Source: Sedimentisphaerales bacterium (GTDB lineage Bacteria > Planctomycetota > Phycisphaerae > Sedimentisphaerales > Anaerobacaceae). Taken from it: a stretch of 42,039 nucleotides of DNA. The translations under genes were made by a program, and so were the position numbers. Location of the stretch: contig JANQHJ010000128.1 of NCBI GenBank assembly GCA_028282745.1, positions 1-42,039 on the forward strand, in the 5' to 3' direction. Shown piece by piece: positions 24,778-33,265 of the stretch (positions within the stretch are counted from its first letter, which is position 1; every line of letters begins with the position of its first letter). The notes below the pieces were generated by a model that had not been told where the DNA came from, searched no databases, and saw nothing but the letters and a program-made list of their open reading frames with translations.

Positions 24778-24987
24778 ATGCGCGGATTAATGTGCACAAT
24801 TAAGATGGCTTTAATACTGGCTGTAATATCACTGGCTATAATCGGGACGCTATATGTCCTGGACGTCTTTGCTACCGAACAGGCCAAAGATTTCTTGCTT
24901 AAGATCATGAAGATAATTGGTATATGGTCTGGTGCTTCCTTGGTTTTATTACTAGTAGCGTTCCTTGGATGTAAGAGTGAGAAATAA
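24778..24987 (+). CDS. Small two-helix membrane protein
   Basis: A 69-residue protein from ATG 24778, which has AAAGGAG seven bases upstream; a TTG at 24763 is less likely. Two hydrophobic segments (MALILAVISLAIIGTLYVL and GIWSGASLVLLLVAFLG) are linked by a short charged loop. No known family recognised. Its stop is followed directly by the TTG start of the glycosyltransferase, so the two are likely translated together. It may help to place or regulate that enzyme at the membrane, which is inference only. Confidence 0.6.
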   Translation: MRGLMCTIKMALILAVISLAIIGTLYVLDVFATEQAKDFLLKIMKIIGIWSGASLVLLLVAFLGCKSEK

Positions 24988-26178
24988 TTGAAAATAGTTC
25001 ACATAATAACTCGTTTGATCCTTGGCGGTGCGCAGGAGAATACTCTAATAACCTGCAAAGAGTTAGCTCTGCGCGGTCACGATGTAACTTTGATAACCGG
25101 CCCGGCTATAGGCCCGGAAGGCGAACTCTTTACAAAGGCAAAGCAAGAGCCTTACCGCATCATTACCGTCGATAAAATGATAAGAGCGGTCAGGCCGCTA
25201 AAAGATTATCTAGCCTACCGCCAGATAAAAAAGCATTTACAAAAAATCCAGCCGGATATTGTCCATACCCATTCCGCCAAAGCTAGCATACTCGGGCGCT
25301 ACGCCGCGTACAGTATGCGCAAAAAAAGATTCACTAACCACGAGTCACGAAACACGGTCATTGTCCATACAATACACGGCCTTGCTTTTCATAAATATCA
25401 AAGCGACTGGCTGAATAAATTTTACATCGCTGTCGAAAAAGCTGCTGCTAAAAAGACCGACTTTTTTATAACTGTTGCCGAAGCTATGACCGCCCAGGCC
25501 CTTGAAGCCGGCATTGGTACACAGGATAAATTCGCTACCGCGTATTCTGCTATCGAAGAAGATGCGTTTTTAGCACCTATACCTGACGAACAGATCACCG
25601 AATTTCGTGTCAACAATGGCATTAGTAAGGATTCTATAGTGCTTGCGACTGTAGCGAGACTTTTCGAATTTAAAGGACACGAATACATAATCGAATCCGC
25701 TAAGCAGCTAAGTAAAAAATATGAGAATGTTATCTGGCTTTTCGTTGGCGATGGTAATCTTTCCTACTATTACAAAAAACAAGTCTCGGACCTCGGCCTT
25801 GCCCATTGCGTAAAGTTCACCGGCCTATTACCACCAAGCGAAATACCATTAGCTTTACAATCGTCGGATATTCTGGTTCACTGTTCATTGCGAGAAGGGC
25901 TTGCCCGTGCTATTCCACAGGGAATGTTATGTGGTAAACCGGCTATTGCATTTGATCTCGACGGCTCATGTGAAGTTGTAAATAAAAACACAGGTCGATT
26001 GATCGAGGCCCAGAACGTCGAGCAGCTTGTCGAGGCCAGTAGTGAATTGATAGAGAATAAACAACTTCGAGAAAAACTTGGTGCGCAGGCTCGCGAGGCC
26101 GTCCGTCAACAATTCGCACCTGAGACAATGGTAGATAAAATTGAAGAAGTCTATAACCAAATTTTGAATAGGCAGTAA
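24988..26178 (+). CDS. Glycosyltransferase family 4 protein
   Basis: A GT-B fold glycosyltransferase of 396 residues that probably adds a sugar to a cell-surface polysaccharide or lipid. The TTG start at 24988 directly abuts the previous stop and yields the usual opening [18 protein letters not shown]. The donor-binding region shows the [11 protein letters not shown] and [21 protein letters not shown] motifs. The second glutamate of the E-x7-E motif is a Gln here, a change seen in some relatives. A loop of about 13 residues ([13 protein letters not shown]) before VIVHTIHG is encoded by a heptanucleotide repeat. Donor and acceptor cannot be named from sequence. Confidence 0.9.
   Translation: MKIVHIITRLILGGAQENTLITCKELALRGHDVTLITGPAIGPEGELFTKAKQEPYRIITVDKMIRAVRPLKDYLAYRQIKKHLQKIQPDIVHTHSAKASILGRYAAYSMRKKRFTNHESRNTVIVHTIHGLAFHKYQSDWLNKFYIAVEKAAAKKTDFFITVAEAMTAQALEAGIGTQDKFATAYSAIEEDAFLAPIPDEQITEFRVNNGISKDSIVLATVARLFEFKGHEYIIESAKQLSKKYENVIWLFVGDGNLSYYYKKQVSDLGLAHCVKFTGLLPPSEIPLALQSSDILVHCSLREGLARAIPQGMLCGKPAIAFDLDGSCEVVNKNTGRLIEAQNVEQLVEASSELIENKQLREKLGAQAREAVRQQFAPETMVDKIEEVYNQILNRQ
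25328..25355 (+). repeat. Heptanucleotide tandem repeat inside the glycosyltransferase gene
   Basis: Units GATTCAC, TAACCAC, GAGTCAC, GAAACAC in a row on the coding strand, giving the residues FTNHESRNT. Same family as 24527 and 36285. Confidence 0.75.
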
Positions 26179-26182
26179 TAAA

Positions 26183-26599
26183 ATGAAAAGCTACCGTAAA
26201 GAATTATGGTTCAATACAACTCAACGCCGTCAATATATTAACATCACACCGGATATCGAAAGATGCCTTGCCGAAAGCGGTATCAAGGAAGGCTTCGTAC
26301 TTGTAAACGCGATGCACATCACAGCCAGTGTTTTTATAAACGATAACGAGTCCGGCCTGCATCATGACTTCGAAGTCTGGCTCGAAAAGCTCGCACCTGA
26401 AAAACCATATTCGCAGTATCAGCACAACGGATATGAGGATAACGCAGATGCTCACTTGAAGCGAAGCGTAATGGGCAGAGAAGTCGTTGTTGCTGTAACA
26501 GATGGCGTGATGGACTTTGGCCCGTGGGAGCAGATCTTCTATGGCGAGTTCGACGGCAAAAGAAAGAAACGTGTCCTGGTCAAGATAATCGGAGAGTAA
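26183..26599 (+). CDS. yjbQ: YjbQ/UPF0047 family protein
   Basis: A 138-residue cytosolic protein of the YjbQ family, which has been linked to a side activity as thiamine-phosphate synthase; its true role is unsettled. The conserved pieces are [31 protein letters not shown], the [18 protein letters not shown] core and [25 protein letters not shown]. The histidines in [12 protein letters not shown] and the loop HNG match the metal-like site of the family. It begins five bases after the glycosyltransferase, and LysE starts ten bases after it. Confidence 0.92.
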   Translation: MKSYRKELWFNTTQRRQYINITPDIERCLAESGIKEGFVLVNAMHITASVFINDNESGLHHDFEVWLEKLAPEKPYSQYQHNGYEDNADAHLKRSVMGREVVVAVTDGVMDFGPWEQIFYGEFDGKRKKRVLVKIIGE

Positions 26600-26608
26600 T
26601 TCAGCACC

Positions 26609-27229
26609 ATGGAACTGATAGTCTTTTTGTTTTACGCTTTCGCTTTATCTTTGACTGGCGTCATGGCACCGGGAGCAATGACAACTTCTACAATTACTAT
26701 CGGTATGAAAAATCGTTGGGCAGGGGCGCTTATTTCTATTGGTCATGGCGTAGTGGAATTTCCCCTGATGATTTTACTAATCTTTGGAGTTGGTTCCTTT
26801 TTCAATATCGATGCCGTTAAGATGGTCATCGGGATTGGCGGCGGCGGCTTTTTGATTTTCTTAGCTTGGCAGACTTATGGCGGCCTCAAAAATCTTGAAA
26901 ACCAGCAGCCGGCCAAAACCGACAGGCCGATCTTAACCGGCATAGTACTTTCAGTAGGGAATCCATATTTTCTGCTTTGGTGGGCATCGATCGGGTTGAA
27001 CCTGATGAAACATGCAATGGAACTGGGAGCCTGGGCATTCGTTATATTTGCGGTAATGCACTGGAGCTTGGATCTCATTTGGCTGAGCATTCTGTCATGG
27101 TCGAGCTTTAAGGGCTCGAGAGTCTTCAGCCTGGGAACCCAAAAAGTGGTTATTATGTTCTGCGCTGTCATTATGTTCCTTTTTGGCGTGAAATTTGTGT
27201 TCGATGCGGTAAAAATATTATTTTCATAA
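26609..27229 (+). CDS. LysE/RhtB-family exporter
   Basis: A 206-residue inner-membrane transporter of the LysE superfamily, which exports amino acids or related metabolites. About six hydrophobic segments can be drawn. The N-terminal ALSLTGVMAPGAMTT corresponds to the family's G-x-x-x-G-P signature, and GNPYFLLWWASIG is the usual middle motif. The start ATG 26609 overlaps nothing and lies ten bases after yjbQ. Substrate not predictable. It ends the co-directional run that begins with asd; the next 600 bp are mostly empty. Confidence 0.88.
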   Translation: MELIVFLFYAFALSLTGVMAPGAMTTSTITIGMKNRWAGALISIGHGVVEFPLMILLIFGVGSFFNIDAVKMVIGIGGGGFLIFLAWQTYGGLKNLENQQPAKTDRPILTGIVLSVGNPYFLLWWASIGLNLMKHAMELGAWAFVIFAVMHWSLDLIWLSILSWSSFKGSRVFSLGTQKVVIMFCAVIMFLFGVKFVFDAVKILFS

Positions 27230-27429
27230 AAAAATATTTTTCGCTATCAGGACTATATAATTTAACACCTGGCAGGGTACCCTTAATATCAATACTGATA
27301 TCGGCATTATAGTGGAACCTATAGCTGTTTTGGTAAACCTGGTAAGAAAGTCCCAAAGCTAACGAAAAATTTCAGCTTCTCCGATACATCTCTTAAGCAA
27401 GGCAAAATTTTAAAGTCAGGAATTAAGCC

Positions 27430-27597
27430 GTGGAAATTAAGACATTTCTTGCAATGATGTTATTGACGGTATTGGGGGGCAATGCCGATCATCCGGTTAT
27501 ACCCACAAGCTACAATTACGATCATGCCCACACGGGAATACAAATGCAGATCACAAAGAAGGGTAAGCTTAACCTCATACGACCGCCGCCTTTGTGA
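27430..27597 (+). CDS. Possible small secreted peptide (hypothetical)
   Basis: A 55-codon ORF from GTG 27430, with AGGA nine bases before it. It reads MEIKTFLAMMLLTVLGGNA and then a polar, His/Tyr/Pro-containing tail. The start is hydrophobic enough for a weak signal peptide. An intrinsic terminator follows about 50 bases later, as would be expected after a transcribed gene. No family recognised and no second genome for comparison, so it may be a chance ORF or the remnant of a larger gene. Confidence 0.3.
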   Translation: MEIKTFLAMMLLTVLGGNADHPVIPTSYNYDHAHTGIQMQITKKGKLNLIRPPPL

Positions 27598-27648
27598 CAA
27601 TAGAGCAAAAGAATTAGCATTTTTTAAAAATTAAAATAATTTCTTCCC

Positions 27649-27688
27649 AAGCCCCGATTGCAGAAGACCGATCGGGGTTTCTTTTTTT
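27649..27688 (+). terminator. Intrinsic terminator before tmk
   Basis: AAGCCCCGAT pairs with ATCGGGGTTT around a loop of about 12 bases, followed by a T-rich tract (TTTCTTTTTTT). It would end transcripts coming from the LysE gene or the small ORF. Confidence 0.85.
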
Positions 27689-27726
27689 CCATACAACATA
27701 ATCTTAAAACTGTCGCATTCTATTGT

Positions 27727-27754
27727 TTGTTTGTTTTGTTAAAATGACTATAAT
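27727..27754 (+). promoter_or_regulatory. Possible tmk promoter
   Basis: TTGTTT (27727-27732), a 16-bp spacer and a perfect TATAAT (27749-27754), directly after the terminator and 94 bases before the tmk start. Confidence 0.45.
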
Positions 27755-27848
27755 ATTGCCATTTCCGCCGTAGGCTGTTAGGTGTCTTGGGTGCGGATTC
27801 AATAATTTTACTTTTTGATATTTGATTTTTGCATTATTTTTTGTGTTT

Positions 27849-28466
27849 ATGAGCAAATTAGCTGGAAAATTTATTGTACTGGACGGCCCGGACGGCTGTG
27901 GTAAGAGCACGCAGGTAAAGATGCTGCTTGACTATATAACCTCACTGGGTGTCGATTATGAACAGTTCAGGGACCCCGGCACGACAGCTATCGGCGAGAA
28001 GATCCGCGATATACTTCTCGATCCCGAGCACGCTGCTATGACCGATGAGGTCGAGGTGCTGCTATATATGGCGGCAAGGGTTCAGCTGTGGCGTGAAAAG
28101 ATAGCCCCAGCCCTTAAAGAAAATAAATGCGTTGTTCTGGATAGATGGCTCTCGAGCACCTGTGCTTATCAAGGCCATGCCGGCGAGTTTGGAATTAACC
28201 GTGTGATAAAAATCGCGCAGTATTGTTTACAAAAGCCCTGGCCCGATCTGACTATCGTTCTGGATGTGAATCTAAAGACCGCAGCTAAAAGGCTCGACCG
28301 TGACCTTGACCGCATGGAGCAAAAAGGTGACAACTACCATATAAAGGTAAGGGAAGGTTTTTTAAAGCTTGTCGATTATATGGAGAATGTAGCTGTGATA
28401 GATTCGACCCTCAAGATCGACGCGGTGCACAAAGAAGTCATAACCGCGATACAGACTTGCTTATAA
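27849..28466 (+). CDS. tmk: Thymidylate kinase
   Basis: Phosphorylates dTMP to dTDP. It has 205 residues from ATG 27849 (MSKLAGKFIVLDG); an ATG at 27822 would add nine hydrophobic residues not seen in the family. The P-loop GPDGCGKST is intact. The DR[WYF] motif is DRWLSS, and the dTMP-binding region YMAARVQLW and the LID arginines in KRLDRDLDRMEQKGD are present. It starts the conserved replication/translation block tmk-holB-ricT-metG known from several bacterial phyla; here a small membrane gene sits between tmk and holB. No clear ribosome site before the start. Confidence 0.95.
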   Translation: MSKLAGKFIVLDGPDGCGKSTQVKMLLDYITSLGVDYEQFRDPGTTAIGEKIRDILLDPEHAAMTDEVEVLLYMAARVQLWREKIAPALKENKCVVLDRWLSSTCAYQGHAGEFGINRVIKIAQYCLQKPWPDLTIVLDVNLKTAAKRLDRDLDRMEQKGDNYHIKVREGFLKLVDYMENVAVIDSTLKIDAVHKEVITAIQTCL

Positions 28467-28496
28467 TATATCCCGTATATTTATTGTTTCTTTAAT

Positions 28497-28513
28497 AATG
28501 TAAACATTACATT
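28497..28513. promoter_or_regulatory. Operator-like perfect inverted repeat
   Basis: AATGTAA-ACA-TTACATT, a 7-3-7 palindrome in the gap between tmk and the small membrane gene, about 50 bases before the latter. It has the size of a repressor operator; the regulator is unknown. Confidence 0.35.
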
Positions 28514-28560
28514 TGAGTTTATACTTAACTCACTTCAAAAATAGGAGAGAATGTTGTTAG

Positions 28561-28824
28561 ATGAAAAAGATCATATCCAATATGTTTTGGGTGGGTGTGT
28601 TAATTGTAATGTCATATGTTTTTGTCATAGTACAGCTTTGGGTACTTTCAGGAGAATGGAGTGTAAACATATTTAGCAATCGTAAATTCGGAGTATTTTT
28701 AGTCATTATGGTTTTTGCAGTTTTGGCAACATGCCTGCCACGTCTCGAAAAACGCAAAAAACTTCGAAATAGGAAAATACAAAGAGAAAAAGAGGCAAGG
28801 CTTAAAAAAGATGTTAATAAATAA
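28561..28824 (+). CDS. Small membrane protein, basic C-terminus
   Basis: An 87-residue protein with two hydrophobic segments (FWVGVLIVMSYVFVIVQLWVL and FGVFLVIMVFAVLATCL) and a strongly basic, coiled tail (PRLEKRKKLRNRKIQREKEARLKK). AGGAGAG lies about 11 bases before ATG 28561, a slightly long spacing. No family recognised. It lies within the tmk-holB cluster and is preceded by the palindrome at 28497. The positive-inside rule would put both ends in the cytosol. A real gene is likely from the compositional pattern, but the role is unknown. Confidence 0.55.
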   Translation: MKKIISNMFWVGVLIVMSYVFVIVQLWVLSGEWSVNIFSNRKFGVFLVIMVFAVLATCLPRLEKRKKLRNRKIQREKEARLKKDVNK

Positions 28825-28877
28825 TATATTATGTATGAACACAACCATTCTGTGGCAACATTTATGTTGGATTTAAT

Positions 28878-29990
28878 ATGTCATTGAAAGAAATATATTG
28901 TCAGGACGGCGCGATATCAATTTTAGAACGTACTTATCTTGCCGATAAGCTCGGCCACGCGTACATATTTGCTGGTGACGAGGGTGTTGGCAAATTCAAA
29001 ACTGCTTCTAATTTCGCAAAGCTGTTACTTTGCAAACAGCCGGTAGTAAATAAAGATTTTGCTGACAGTTGCGGAATTTGTCAATCGTGCATAAATTTCG
29101 AGTCTGATTCACATCCTGATTTTGTTCATGTATATAAAGAGTTGCTGGAATTTACCGAAGAGGGCAAGGGCAGAAAAACTCCTGTTGATTTGTCAGTGCA
29201 CGTCATACGCAAGTTTTTAATTTCCGCCGTTTCACAAAGGCCCCAACAATCTGCTCGCAGAGTTTTTGTCGTTTCAGAAAGCGAACGACTTAACACCCAG
29301 TCACAGAACGCGCTGTTAAAGGTACTTGAAGAGCCGCCATCATATTGTTGTATCATTTTACTTTGTACAAAGCTTGATAAACTTTTACCGACTACAAAAT
29401 CTCGCTGCCAACTGATAAGGTTCGGTCCTATAGATAATGAAAAAATAATTAAGTTTTTAAACAGCAAAGGGCTCGGTAGTGAGCAGGCTAAATTTTTTGC
29501 CACCCTGGCTCATGGCAGTCTCGGCAGAGCCGGCCTCTGGGCCGATCTCGAACTGGCTGGGGCCGGAGTATATGATATTAAAAACCGAATTATCAACTCT
29601 TTAGCGGGTTATCGATATGAGCAGTCGCTTGATTTGGCTAAGCAGTTTATGGATTACAGCAAATCTCTGGCTGATGCCTGGAGCAAGATGGACACCTCAA
29701 CAAGTAAAACAGACATCAACAGAAGGGCCTCGAAAACCATCATAAGCATAATGGTCAGTGCGTTCAGCGACGTTATGAAACTGGGGGCCGGGATTGGCGA
29801 TGAACTTGCTAATGCAGGCCAAAGAGATCGAATAGCGGAAATGGCTGGCATCTTCGATCCGGAACTGGCGGCTGGAAAAATCGAGAATTGCTATGAAAGC
29901 ATACGGTGGATAGACGCCTCTGTGAACGAAAGGCTGATTTTTGAGCGGCTGTTGTTAAATCTCGAAAAATCTGATATAATAAAGGCTTAG
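28878..29990 (+). CDS. holB: DNA polymerase III delta' subunit
   Basis: Clamp-loader subunit that helps load the sliding clamp at the replication fork. It has 370 residues. The AAA+ domain opens with HAYIFAGDEGVGKFKTA, followed by the four-cysteine zinc module (C...CGICQSC), a sensor-1 region and the arginine-finger SRC motif in TTKSRCQ. The Walker A Ser/Thr is a Phe (GKFK), so this subunit probably does not bind ATP productively, as expected for delta' rather than gamma/tau. NTQSQNALLKVLEEPP is a classic family stretch. It lies in the tmk-holB-ricT-metG neighbourhood. A MITE-like repeat separates it from ricT. Confidence 0.93.
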   Translation: MSLKEIYCQDGAISILERTYLADKLGHAYIFAGDEGVGKFKTASNFAKLLLCKQPVVNKDFADSCGICQSCINFESDSHPDFVHVYKELLEFTEEGKGRKTPVDLSVHVIRKFLISAVSQRPQQSARRVFVVSESERLNTQSQNALLKVLEEPPSYCCIILLCTKLDKLLPTTKSRCQLIRFGPIDNEKIIKFLNSKGLGSEQAKFFATLAHGSLGRAGLWADLELAGAGVYDIKNRIINSLAGYRYEQSLDLAKQFMDYSKSLADAWSKMDTSTSKTDINRRASKTIISIMVSAFSDVMKLGAGIGDELANAGQRDRIAEMAGIFDPELAAGKIENCYESIRWIDASVNERLIFERLLLNLEKSDIIKA

Positions 29991-29994
29991 GTAG

Positions 29995-30113
29995 CTTCTA
30001 AAAATTGAAAAACGATTACTGTCATTGCGAGCAAAGCGAAGCAATCTTGCTTTTTAGAACAGTAATCAGGATTGCCGCGTCGCTACGCTCCTCGCAATGA
30101 CAATTTTTAGAAG
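29995..30113 (+). repeat. Palindromic MITE-like repeat, copy 3
   Basis: Core 30021-30101 with ends GTCATTGCGA and TCGCAATGAC. An outer 13-bp perfect inverted repeat (29995-30007 with 30101-30113, CTTCTAAAAATTG) encloses it. The outer arm differs from that of the 12473 copy, so the outer arms vary while the core is kept. It lies four bases after the holB stop. Confidence 0.85.
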
Positions 30114-30160
30114 TTTTATTTAGCAATAAATCGCTGTTTTGAGATGATTTAGGTATTTAG

Positions 30161-31174
30161 ATGAGTGAATTGGCTCAAGTAAAAAATAAACCTCATAAGA
30201 ACAAGAAGTATTTGCTCGTCCGGCACGGCCAGATGAAGTCGCTAAGTTTGTTCGAGCACCATTTAGGTGAAGTTCCAAAAGTGCCTACGCGTGTCGTCGT
30301 TAAGACTGATAAGGGTCTTGAACTTGGCTATCTGGTTGGCCAGTTGACGGCGTATAAAAGCGGGCATTTCAAGCTCAGCCCGGATCAGGTCAAGCAATAC
30401 TACCAGGACAGCGAGATCGATGTTGACTGTGAGCCGGTCGGGGATTTTGTTCGCTATGCCACAGCCGACGACATTAACGAAGAAAGGCATCTTCGCCAGA
30501 TAGTTAAAGATGAGATCGAGACCTGCGAGCGATTCATTGATGAGCTTGAACTCAATATGAAGATCATTGACGCCGAGCATATCCTCGGCGGTGAGCGGAT
30601 TATATTTTATTTCCGCGCAGAGGGCAGGGTTGACTTTCGCGAACTGGTTAAGAAGCTTGCCCACGAATACCAGACCAGGATCGAGATGCGGCAGATCGGT
30701 TCTCGTGACGAGGCAAAGATACTCGGCGACGTTGAGAGCTGCGGTCAGCAGTGTTGCTGCCAGAGATTTCTAAAAGCTCTAAAGCCGGTTAATATGAGAA
30801 TGGCAAAAATGCAAAAGGCGACTCTCGATCCGTCCAAGATCTCCGGCTATTGCGGAAGATTAAAATGCTGTTTGCGTTATGAGGATGAAAACTATACGCA
30901 GCTTAGGAAACGCCTGCCCAAGAAAAATACTCCGGTAAAAACAGAAAAGGGCGTTGGCAGAGTCATCGATTCTCAGATTCTGACCCAGCTTGTAATGGTC
31001 GAATATGAGAACGGCGACAGGGAAGCTATCGGCATCGAGGATGTGAAGATCGTTAAAAAGCCGCAGAAGCCGAGAAAGGGTAATGATAATAGGCCTCATC
31101 AACGTAAACCTGAAAACCAAGAGGCTTCGAAGGGAAACGGCGACAAAAAAACTAACGGTGATTCCAGGCAGTAA
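30161..31174 (+). CDS. ricT: PSP1-domain protein, RicT/YaaT family
   Basis: A 337-residue homologue of Bacillus RicT (YaaT), part of the Y-complex that binds iron-sulfur clusters and affects RNA processing and phosphorelay signalling. The PSP1 domain lies at about 60-240. The cysteine-rich signature is complete: CGQQCCCQRFLKAL and SGYCGRLKCCLRYE. The C-terminal 40 residues are a Lys/Asn-rich, low-complexity tail (about 297-337). It is placed between holB and metG, an order also seen around yaaT in Bacillus. Whether the phosphorelay link applies to planctomycetes is unknown. Confidence 0.92.
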   Translation: MSELAQVKNKPHKNKKYLLVRHGQMKSLSLFEHHLGEVPKVPTRVVVKTDKGLELGYLVGQLTAYKSGHFKLSPDQVKQYYQDSEIDVDCEPVGDFVRYATADDINEERHLRQIVKDEIETCERFIDELELNMKIIDAEHILGGERIIFYFRAEGRVDFRELVKKLAHEYQTRIEMRQIGSRDEAKILGDVESCGQQCCCQRFLKALKPVNMRMAKMQKATLDPSKISGYCGRLKCCLRYEDENYTQLRKRLPKKNTPVKTEKGVGRVIDSQILTQLVMVEYENGDREAIGIEDVKIVKKPQKPRKGNDNRPHQRKPENQEASKGNGDKKTNGDSRQ

Positions 31175-31190
31175 CTATCAGGGAAGATAA

Positions 31191-33209
31191 ATGACACGAA
31201 AAATCGCGGTAACCTCAGCTTTGCCATACGCCAACGGCCCAATACATATAGGGCACCTCGTTGAATATCTTCAAACGGACATCTGGGTCAGGTACCAAAA
31301 GCTTTGCGGAAATCAGTGCCTATATTTCTGTGCCGACGATACGCACGGTACCGCTATTATGATCGGCGCTCGCGATCAAGGTATTACACCAGAGCAGTTG
31401 ATAGCCAAGGCGCACAATGAGCACTTCAATGACCTCAGTGCCTTCCATATCGAGTTCGATAATTACTACTCGACTCATTCACCTGAGAATCGCCAGTTCA
31501 GCGAGCAGGTATTCAATGCCCTAAATGAAAAAGGCTCGATAACAAAAAGAACTATCAAGCAAGCCTATTGCGATAACTGCAAAATGTTCCTGCCTGACCG
31601 ATATATCCGTGGTGAGTGTCCAAGGTGCCATGCTCTTGACCAATACGGCGATAACTGCGAAGTTTGCGGCGGTACGCATAGTCCGACAGAACTGATAAAT
31701 CCGAAATGCTCACAGTGCTCGGAACCGCCGGTCAAGAAAGAAAGCGAACATTACTTCTTCAAACTCGGTGATTACGAACAGCCACTAAAAGAACTGATGG
31801 CCCGGGGCCACACTCATCAGTCTGTCGCTAATAAATTGGATGAATGGTTCGAGGCCGGTTTGAAGGACTGGGATATCTCAAGGGACGGACCGTATTTTGG
31901 ATTCAATATTCCCGGCGAAGACGACAAATATTTTTACGTCTGGCTTGATGCACCAATAGGGTATATGGCTTCGTGTAAGAATTATTGCGAAAAAAATAAT
32001 CTGGACTTCAATACCGTATGGAACGGCGATGAATGGGAGCTTTACCATTTCATCGGTAAGGATATCGTTTATTTCCATGCACTCTTTTGGCCGGCAATGT
32101 TAATGGGTTCCGGCTTTAAAGTGGCTGATAATCTTTTTGTGCACGGCTTTTTAACTGTTGACGGGACGAAGATGAGTAAGAGCCGCGGTACATTTATTAA
32201 AGCCGCTACTTATATCAAGCATCTCGATCCCGAATACCTGCGTTATTACTACGCCGGCAAGCTTACCGCAGCGGTCGAAGATATAGATCTTTCTATCGAA
32301 GATTTTATCAATAAGACCAACTCCGATCTTGTCGGCAAGTTAGCTAATCTTGCTTCGCGATCGGGCCCGATGCTGACAAAAAAACTCGACTCGAAACTCA
32401 GCTCTCTCGACGAAACGGGCCGATCATTGATTGATAAATTGATCGCTGTCAAAGAGCAGATAATTAACGATTACGAAAAACTAAACTATGCCTCTGTTGT
32501 ACGAACTGTTGCTGCTCTTGCGGATGAAGCCAACCGCTACGTCGAACAGAGTCAACCCTGGGTAACCATCAAAACAGATGCCGAGACGACACGTACAACT
32601 ATGACCGCTGTTATAAATTCATTTAAAATCTTAACAATATACTTAAAGCCGATCCTGCCTGCTTTTGCAGCAAAAGCCGAGCGGTTTTTGAACACTGGCG
32701 AGCTGGCTTTTGCTGATATTGAAAACGTTTTAGAAAACCATACGATAAATAAGTTCGAGAGACTGTTCGAACGAATTGAAAAAGATAAGGTCGATGCCAT
32801 GATAGATGAAAGCAGAGAATCTCAGAGCACTACGCCAGAGCCAACAGAAGAATCCAAAGCTCCAGCTTGTGAGCCGATAGCTCCTGAAATAACGTTTGAC
32901 GATTTCCTTAAAGTCGATCTTCGTATAGCGAAGGTTATAGAGGCTTCAGCTGTCGAAGGTGCGGATAAGCTTTTGGCATTGAAGCTCGATCTTGGTGATA
33001 TTCAAAAGAACGTCTTTGCCGGCATTGCCAAAGCGTATGAGCCGGAACAACTTGTTGGTAAGATGGTCGTCTGTGTTGCCAATCTCAAGCCTCGAAAGAT
33101 GAAGTTCGGCGTCTCCGAGGGTATGATCTTGGCAGCTGGGCCAGGCGGGCCAGAAATCTTTATGCTGACAGTTGACGAAGGGCCAAAGCCTGGCCAAAGA
33201 GTTAGTTAA
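31191..33209 (+). CDS. metG: Methionyl-tRNA synthetase
   Basis: Charges tRNA-Met with methionine, in the cytosol. It has 672 residues. The class I signatures are PYANGPIHIGHL (HIGH) and DGTKMSKSRGT (KMSKS). The connective peptide has two zinc knuckles (CDNC...CPRC and CEVC...CSQC), as in the MetRS type with two zinc sites. The anticodon-binding domain is followed by an acidic linker (about 540-570) and a C-terminal tRNA-binding EMAP/Trbp domain (FLKVDLRIAKVIEASAVEGADKL...MKFGVSEGMILAA) that dimerises the enzyme. It starts 16 bases after ricT; the minus-strand maf gene converges on it from downstream. Confidence 0.97.
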   Translation: MTRKIAVTSALPYANGPIHIGHLVEYLQTDIWVRYQKLCGNQCLYFCADDTHGTAIMIGARDQGITPEQLIAKAHNEHFNDLSAFHIEFDNYYSTHSPENRQFSEQVFNALNEKGSITKRTIKQAYCDNCKMFLPDRYIRGECPRCHALDQYGDNCEVCGGTHSPTELINPKCSQCSEPPVKKESEHYFFKLGDYEQPLKELMARGHTHQSVANKLDEWFEAGLKDWDISRDGPYFGFNIPGEDDKYFYVWLDAPIGYMASCKNYCEKNNLDFNTVWNGDEWELYHFIGKDIVYFHALFWPAMLMGSGFKVADNLFVHGFLTVDGTKMSKSRGTFIKAATYIKHLDPEYLRYYYAGKLTAAVEDIDLSIEDFINKTNSDLVGKLANLASRSGPMLTKKLDSKLSSLDETGRSLIDKLIAVKEQIINDYEKLNYASVVRTVAALADEANRYVEQSQPWVTIKTDAETTRTTMTAVINSFKILTIYLKPILPAFAAKAERFLNTGELAFADIENVLENHTINKFERLFERIEKDKVDAMIDESRESQSTTPEPTEESKAPACEPIAPEITFDDFLKVDLRIAKVIEASAVEGADKLLALKLDLGDIQKNVFAGIAKAYEPEQLVGKMVVCVANLKPRKMKFGVSEGMILAAGPGGPEIFMLTVDEGPKPGQRVS

Positions 33210-33265
33210 TTAGAAGCTGGTTCAATAAATACCTGGTCGCTGTTTTTGTACCTGCTGTAATTTTG

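Larger units (their letters stand above)
27230..27848 (+). other. Long intergenic region before tmk
   Basis: Some 620 bp with no clear conserved gene. It contains a possible 55-codon ORF (27430-27597), an intrinsic terminator (27649-27688) and a promoter-like pair (27727-27754). The first 200 bp show no clear structure. Confidence 0.5.

Noticed and set aside
26524-26820. 98-codon plus-strand ORF overlapping yjbQ and the LysE gene
   Set aside because: It is an out-of-frame reading across two well-supported genes.
27321-27400. Resemblance to a cyclic-di-GMP (GEMM-I) riboswitch (GGTAAACC and CAAAGC motifs)
   Set aside because: The helix that should link the two motifs does not pair (CTGG against GTCC), and the GGGACG core and receptor parts are missing.
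28551-28673. 40-codon ORF from ATG 28551 with the better-placed ribosome site
   Set aside because: Its residues show no membrane or domain pattern, whereas the ATG 28561 frame gives a coherent two-helix protein.
28557-28844. 95-codon minus-strand ORF opposite the small membrane gene
   Set aside because: It overlaps the plus-strand gene completely and has no ribosome site; the plus frame has a membrane-protein pattern and a basic tail.
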